A stretch of DNA of 48,322 nucleotides, taken from positions 1 through 48,322 of the forward strand of contig JAKVCA010000038.1 of the NCBI GenBank assembly GCA_022448315.1, written 5' to 3'. Below are positions 45,236-48,322 of the stretch, piece after piece (the first letter of the stretch is position 1; every line of letters begins with the position of its first letter). The notes beneath the pieces were generated by a model that worked only from the letters and a program-made list of their open reading frames with translations, searched no databases and had not been told where the DNA came from. Made by a program: the position numbers and the translations under genes. The stretch comes from Pirellulaceae bacterium. Lineage in GTDB: Bacteria; Planctomycetota; Planctomycetia; Pirellulales; Pirellulaceae.

Positions 45236-46309
45236 ATGTTCACAAATGCTGAAGGGACCCTCCATTTGAGCCCATTCGTATTCATCACCTGCCAATACCA
45301 AACCGAGAATTTAATCAAGGGTTGGATGCAGTCGTCGGTGCCTCAGGCCAAGTTTGCCTTCTCGCGACCCGGATTACTGACTTTTAAAATCGAAGGCCAG
45401 ACCATGGTGGCCGCTGAGGCACTGCCTCGATGTCCGTTCATTCGCAGCTTCGGTTGGAGCGGCGAGATGATTTCAGGCACTTTGGACGAAGTTGCGCCAA
45501 AGTTGGAGAGCTACCGGAAGCAGCATCGTGCGGGGTATCTTCACGTGTGGGAGCGTGATTCAAAGCGAGTCGGAGACCGAGGCTTTGAGCCCTTTGCCAA
45601 ACCGGAATGGGAAGCATGGGGAGCAAAGCTGCTTGCACTTGGGGGTCCAGATTGGGCTGGTGTCGCCGTTAATCGCTCCGTTCCATCAGGAGAGAAGGTG
45701 CTCGATTTGATTCAAGTGGATCAAGATCGGTGGTTACTGGGGTTTCATGTCGCGGCTTCAACCGCGTCGAGTTGGGTTGGAGGCGCTCCTCCGGTGACAT
45801 CGGCCAAAGTGATTTCGAGGGCTTACTACAAAATCAAGGAGGCCATGTTATGGTCCGAACTTCCAGTTCAGTCGGGCCAGCATGCTCTTGAACTCGGAGC
45901 AGCGCCCGGTGGGGCGTGCCAATACATGCTTGAGCAGGGGCTGCAGGTCATCGGTGTTGATCCCGCTGAGATGTCACCCGAGATTCTATCTCACCCAAAG
46001 TTTGAGCATTGGCGGATGCGGGCGTCGGATATTCGCAAGAGGAGGCTGGGTCGAGTTGACTGGTTGGTCTGCGACAGCAACGTCGCCCCGCAGCATACGC
46101 TAGATACGGTGGAGGGAATCACGACCAATCAGCATGTTCAGTGTCGCGGCATAATCCTGACGCTAAAGATGCCGGACTGGAAGTTGGCCGAGCATTTACC
46201 CAGCTACCTTCAGAGGGTAAAAAGTTGGGGCTTTTCTTTCGTGACTTCCCGGCACCTTGCCTTCAACCGCCAAGAAATTTGCGTGGTTGCTTCAAGATCG
46301 CTCGCATGA
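45236..46309 (+). CDS. RlmM-like 23S rRNA ribose 2'-O-methyltransferase
   Basis: A 357-residue S-adenosylmethionine methyltransferase of the FtsJ/RlmM type. The N-terminal half has a THUMP-like fold; the C-terminal half has the SAM motif LELGAAPGGACQYMLEQG followed by VIGVDPAEM. The K-D-K-E catalytic tetrad of ribose methyltransferases is present: K199 or K201 (YYKIKEAML), D280 (LVCDSNVAP), K311 (LTLKMPDWK) and E347 (RQEICVVA). RlmM modifies C2498 of 23S rRNA in E. coli; the same target is likely but not shown. ATG 45236 is preferred to the TTG at 45215. It diverges from floA. Confidence 0.88.
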   Translation: MFTNAEGTLHLSPFVFITCQYQTENLIKGWMQSSVPQAKFAFSRPGLLTFKIEGQTMVAAEALPRCPFIRSFGWSGEMISGTLDEVAPKLESYRKQHRAGYLHVWERDSKRVGDRGFEPFAKPEWEAWGAKLLALGGPDWAGVAVNRSVPSGEKVLDLIQVDQDRWLLGFHVAASTASSWVGGAPPVTSAKVISRAYYKIKEAMLWSELPVQSGQHALELGAAPGGACQYMLEQGLQVIGVDPAEMSPEILSHPKFEHWRMRASDIRKRRLGRVDWLVCDSNVAPQHTLDTVEGITTNQHVQCRGIILTLKMPDWKLAEHLPSYLQRVKSWGFSFVTSRHLAFNRQEICVVASRSLA

Positions 46310-46310
46310 C

Positions 46311-46427
46311 TTAACTCGCTCGTTTATGAATCCACAGATGGACGATCATGCCGCCGATGAGCATGCCAAGACCGAAAGCGACGAGGGTGAACGGAAATTC
46401 GACTTCCGTCAGGTGAGCCAAAATCAT
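46311..46427 (-). CDS. Membrane miniprotein, 38 aa
   Basis: A very short gene: MILAHLTEVEFPFTLVAFGL, then GMLIGGMIVHLWIHKRAS. It has one long hydrophobic helix with Gly-rich small-residue packing, an N-terminal His-Leu-Thr-Glu segment and a basic cytoplasmic tail. GGAAGAGG lies about 9 bp upstream of ATG 46427, a convincing ribosome binding site. The stop is one base from the methyltransferase stop on the other strand. Small one-helix proteins of this kind often belong to respiratory or membrane complexes; the partner is unknown. Confidence 0.72.
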   Translation of the reverse strand: MILAHLTEVEFPFTLVAFGLGMLIGGMIVHLWIHKRAS

Positions 46428-46783
46428 TAGGGAGACCTCTTCCAACCAATCCAATGCCGTCGAAGGGAGACGGATCAATCAAGAACAGATAGGATACGTA
46501 CCGCTTCGAAAAGATATCAGAATTTCGTTGGATTGGGGATCAGGGCGAACACGGTTTCTTTGTTTCGCCATCACTTCTGCTCGTGAACGCGAGGGGGGCT
46601 CGTTGGCTTTCAAGTCGAGAAAGTAAAACCTTGGGGGAATAGCCTCTGGGATGACCAAAGGGGGGTGGAGCGATCCCCCTCGACGCGACAAACTGTGGAG
46701 CGCTGGAAACGATGACTTGGTGGGACAAATGGCGAAAGACTTTGGTCACGAGAAGAACCAAGTAAACGACTCAGGAGCGAGTG
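46428..46783. other. Intergenic region upstream of the first purine nucleoside phosphorylase
   Basis: These 356 bp hold no other gene I can support. AGGGGG (46659-46664 region) and CCCCCT (46676-46681 region) form a small GC-rich hairpin in the leader without a T-run. It does not resemble a purine riboswitch. Confidence 0.4.
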
Positions 46784-47620
46784 ATGTTAGATTTGTATGA
46801 CAAAATCGAAGAATCCGTGGAGTTCATCCGCAAGGCATGGGACCACACTCCCCACGCGGGCATTATTTTGGGGACAGGACTTGGGAGCCTGGTGGAGCAG
46901 ATCGAGGTGGAGGCGACCATCGACTATGGTGAGATTCCCAACTTCGCTCAGTCCACGGCAATCAGTCATCGAGGGAGGCTGGTTTGTGGCGAGTTGTGCG
47001 GGCTGAAAGTGATGGCGATGGAAGGTCGTTTTCACATGTATGAGGGGTACCCGCTCAAGCAAATCACTTTGCCTGTGCGCGTGATGAAGGCGATGGGCGC
47101 GGAACTCTTGGTCGTTTCGAATGCCTGTGGGGGAATGAATCCCAACTACAAGTGTGGCGACATCATGATGATTGAGGATCACATTAACCTGATGGGAGAT
47201 AATCCTCTGATCGGGATCAATGACGATCGACTTGGTCCGCGATTTCCAGACATGTGCGAACCCTACGATCAAAATCTGGTTGATGTTGCCCTCGGTGTGG
47301 CACGTCGCGAAGATATTGTGGCCCACAAGGGAGTGTTCGTTGCGGTAGCAGGCCCCAATCTGGAAACCAGGGCTGAGTATCGATTTCTGAGGACGATCGG
47401 AGCGGATGTGGTTGGAATGTCCACCGTGCCCGAGGTCATTGTCGCGGCGCACGCCGGGTTGCGCGTGGTCGGTTTTTCGATCATCACAGACATGTGCCTC
47501 GCAGACGCATTGCAGCCCGCCAATGTGGAGGAAATCATTTCGATCGCCAATGCGGCGGAGCCCAAATTGACACGCATGGTGATGGGGGTTCTGGAATCTG
47601 AGAGCCAGGAAGATTCCTAG
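46784..47620 (+). CDS. Purine nucleoside phosphorylase (first copy)
   Basis: Trimeric-type PNP that splits inosine or guanosine with phosphate for purine salvage; 278 residues. Visible motifs: phosphate-binding ILGTGLGSL, ISHRGRLVCGELCG, MEGRFHMYEGYPL, VVSNACGGMNPNYKCGDIMM, VAGPNLETRAEYRFLR, GADVVGMSTVPEVIVAAHAG and the final VVGFSIITDMC. AGGAG lies about 6 bp before ATG 46784; the in-frame GTG at 46781 is directly upstream. A second, related gene starts 125 bp downstream, so purine salvage is represented by two paralogues here. Confidence 0.92.
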   Translation: MLDLYDKIEESVEFIRKAWDHTPHAGIILGTGLGSLVEQIEVEATIDYGEIPNFAQSTAISHRGRLVCGELCGLKVMAMEGRFHMYEGYPLKQITLPVRVMKAMGAELLVVSNACGGMNPNYKCGDIMMIEDHINLMGDNPLIGINDDRLGPRFPDMCEPYDQNLVDVALGVARREDIVAHKGVFVAVAGPNLETRAEYRFLRTIGADVVGMSTVPEVIVAAHAGLRVVGFSIITDMCLADALQPANVEEIISIANAAEPKLTRMVMGVLESESQEDS

Positions 47621-47745
47621 TCGCCCATCTGTTGGCAGTCTTGAAGTGTTGGTTGAAACACCTGCTGACGCCATGCTGAAAGCCGTCTGCGACAGGACCG
47701 TTGTTTCCCAGTGTGTGAAGCCATAACGAACCGTACTGATTCACG

Positions 47746-48322
47746 ATGAATGATTTTGTTCCGTCGGATCAAGAACCCGAAGTATCCAGTTTGGCGACAG
47801 GTCCCCATGGCCGAACCCGGGAGGAATTGCCTCGGGATGATCGTGCCGATGTCATGGCGGCCTGGCTTCAGGAGAGGATGACGATTCAGCCTCAGGTCGG
47901 TTTGATTTTGGGGTCCGGGTTGGGAAATCTGGGGACCCGGATTGAGGATGCCGAGCGATTTCCTTTTGGCGATATCCCTGACTGGCCGGTATCCACGGCA
48001 GTCGGCCACGAGGGGAATCTGATTCTCGGTCACCTTGCCGATGTTCCGGTGGTGGCCCTTCAGGGCAGAATCCACCTCTACGAGGGTTATTCGTGGGGAG
48101 ACGTCGTCCGGCCAGTGAAAGTCCTTGCTCGACTCGGTATCCGCGGTCTTGTGGTGAGCAACGCGGCAGGTGGACTCAACCCTCAGTTCCGGTGTGGAGA
48201 CTTGATGCTGATTTCGGGACACCTGAATCTCATGTTTCGAACAGCCTCTGCCAACCAAATGCAAAAGGGTGAGATTTCAGGGGCACTTGGCCAAGCAGGG
48301 AGGATGCCCCTTTATCACGAAG
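47746..48322 (+). CDS. Purine nucleoside phosphorylase (second copy), 3' end outside window
   Basis: The frame opens at ATG 47746 and runs off the end after 192 codons. It has a longer polar N-terminus (about 45 residues) than the first copy, then the same family motifs: LILGSGLGNLG, VSTAVGHEGNLILGHL, LQGRIHLYEGYSW, VVSNAAGGLNPQFRCGDLML and GHLNLM. Over the shared region it is clearly homologous to the first copy but far from identical, so the duplication is old or the two were acquired separately. No Shine-Dalgarno is obvious before 47746, and an internal ATG (47857) is possible. It is probably cotranscribed with the first copy. Confidence 0.88.
   Translation, partial: MNDFVPSDQEPEVSSLATGPHGRTREELPRDDRADVMAAWLQERMTIQPQVGLILGSGLGNLGTRIEDAERFPFGDIPDWPVSTAVGHEGNLILGHLADVPVVALQGRIHLYEGYSWGDVVRPVKVLARLGIRGLVVSNAAGGLNPQFRCGDLMLISGHLNLMFRTASANQMQKGEISGALGQAGRMPLYHE

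Noticed and set aside
46787-47674. 295-codon minus-strand frame
   Set aside because: Antisense shadow of the first PNP gene.
47617-48264. 215-codon minus-strand frame at the window end
   Set aside because: Antisense to the second PNP gene, which carries the family motifs.

Overview
The window looks like chromosomal DNA of a planctomycete, probably of the Pirellulaceae/Rhodopirellula type. The evidence is gene content: a Cys-rich YTV-type repeat protein, a formylglycine sulfatase, a PEP-CTERM protein, a ThuA-like protein, a DUF4013-like membrane protein, a lipoprotein PQQ propeller, a BBP2-like porin and a FloA-type flotillin sit among housekeeping genes. Genes are spaced fairly widely, strands alternate, and operons are short. 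I see no rRNA, CRISPR array, intact insertion sequence or prophage.

Layout. 1-3.9 kb: end of a YTV repeat protein, strong terminator, acs (minus), a 98-residue protein and csrA with its terminator. 4-12.5 kb: nadD (minus) diverges from priA; then a membrane histidine kinase with a CxxCH motif in its sensor domain, and the pair rnhA-recG. 12.6-20.6 kb: a rhamnulokinase, a secreted protein with tandem YWxAH repeats (minus), a 1261-residue fusion of an M14 carboxypeptidase and a DPP-IV-type S9 peptidase (minus), and a DEDDh exonuclease (minus). 20.7-27.9 kb: an NHLRC2-like thioredoxin/NHL protein (minus), an MFS transporter, a PQQ-propeller lipoprotein and a porin with a clear terminator. 28-31.8 kb: two secreted proteins of unknown function, then on minus rdgB with an ATGA-overlapping membrane protein, and an 84-residue protein. 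32-36.7 kb: ThuA-like protein, a PAS-GAF-REC signalling protein lacking a kinase domain, a membrane metallophosphoesterase, and tRNA-Val(CAC) with its own promoter. 36.8-39.3 kb: two adjacent membrane proteins and a PEP-CTERM protein, all minus. 39.7-48.3 kb: sulfatase, mercuric-reductase-like flavoprotein, Tat-exported sugar isomerase-like protein (minus), FloA (minus), an RlmM-like rRNA methyltransferase, a 38-residue membrane miniprotein (minus), and two tandem, diverged purine nucleoside phosphorylases, the second cut by the window end.

How the genes work together: replication, repair and nucleotide-pool functions recur (priA, rnhA, recG, DEDDh exonuclease, rdgB, two PNPs). A second theme is the envelope and breakdown of external polymers (YTV protein, porin, sulfatase, peptidase fusion, rhamnulokinase, isomerase). 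No single stretch is a convincing new multi-gene system. The most unusual items are the M14-S9 fusion, the YWxAH repeat protein, the CxxCH sensor kinase, the long palindrome in the floA leader, and a candidate dispersed element near 33.0 kb. Starts were chosen from Shine-Dalgarno sequences and signal peptides; doubtful ones are marked.
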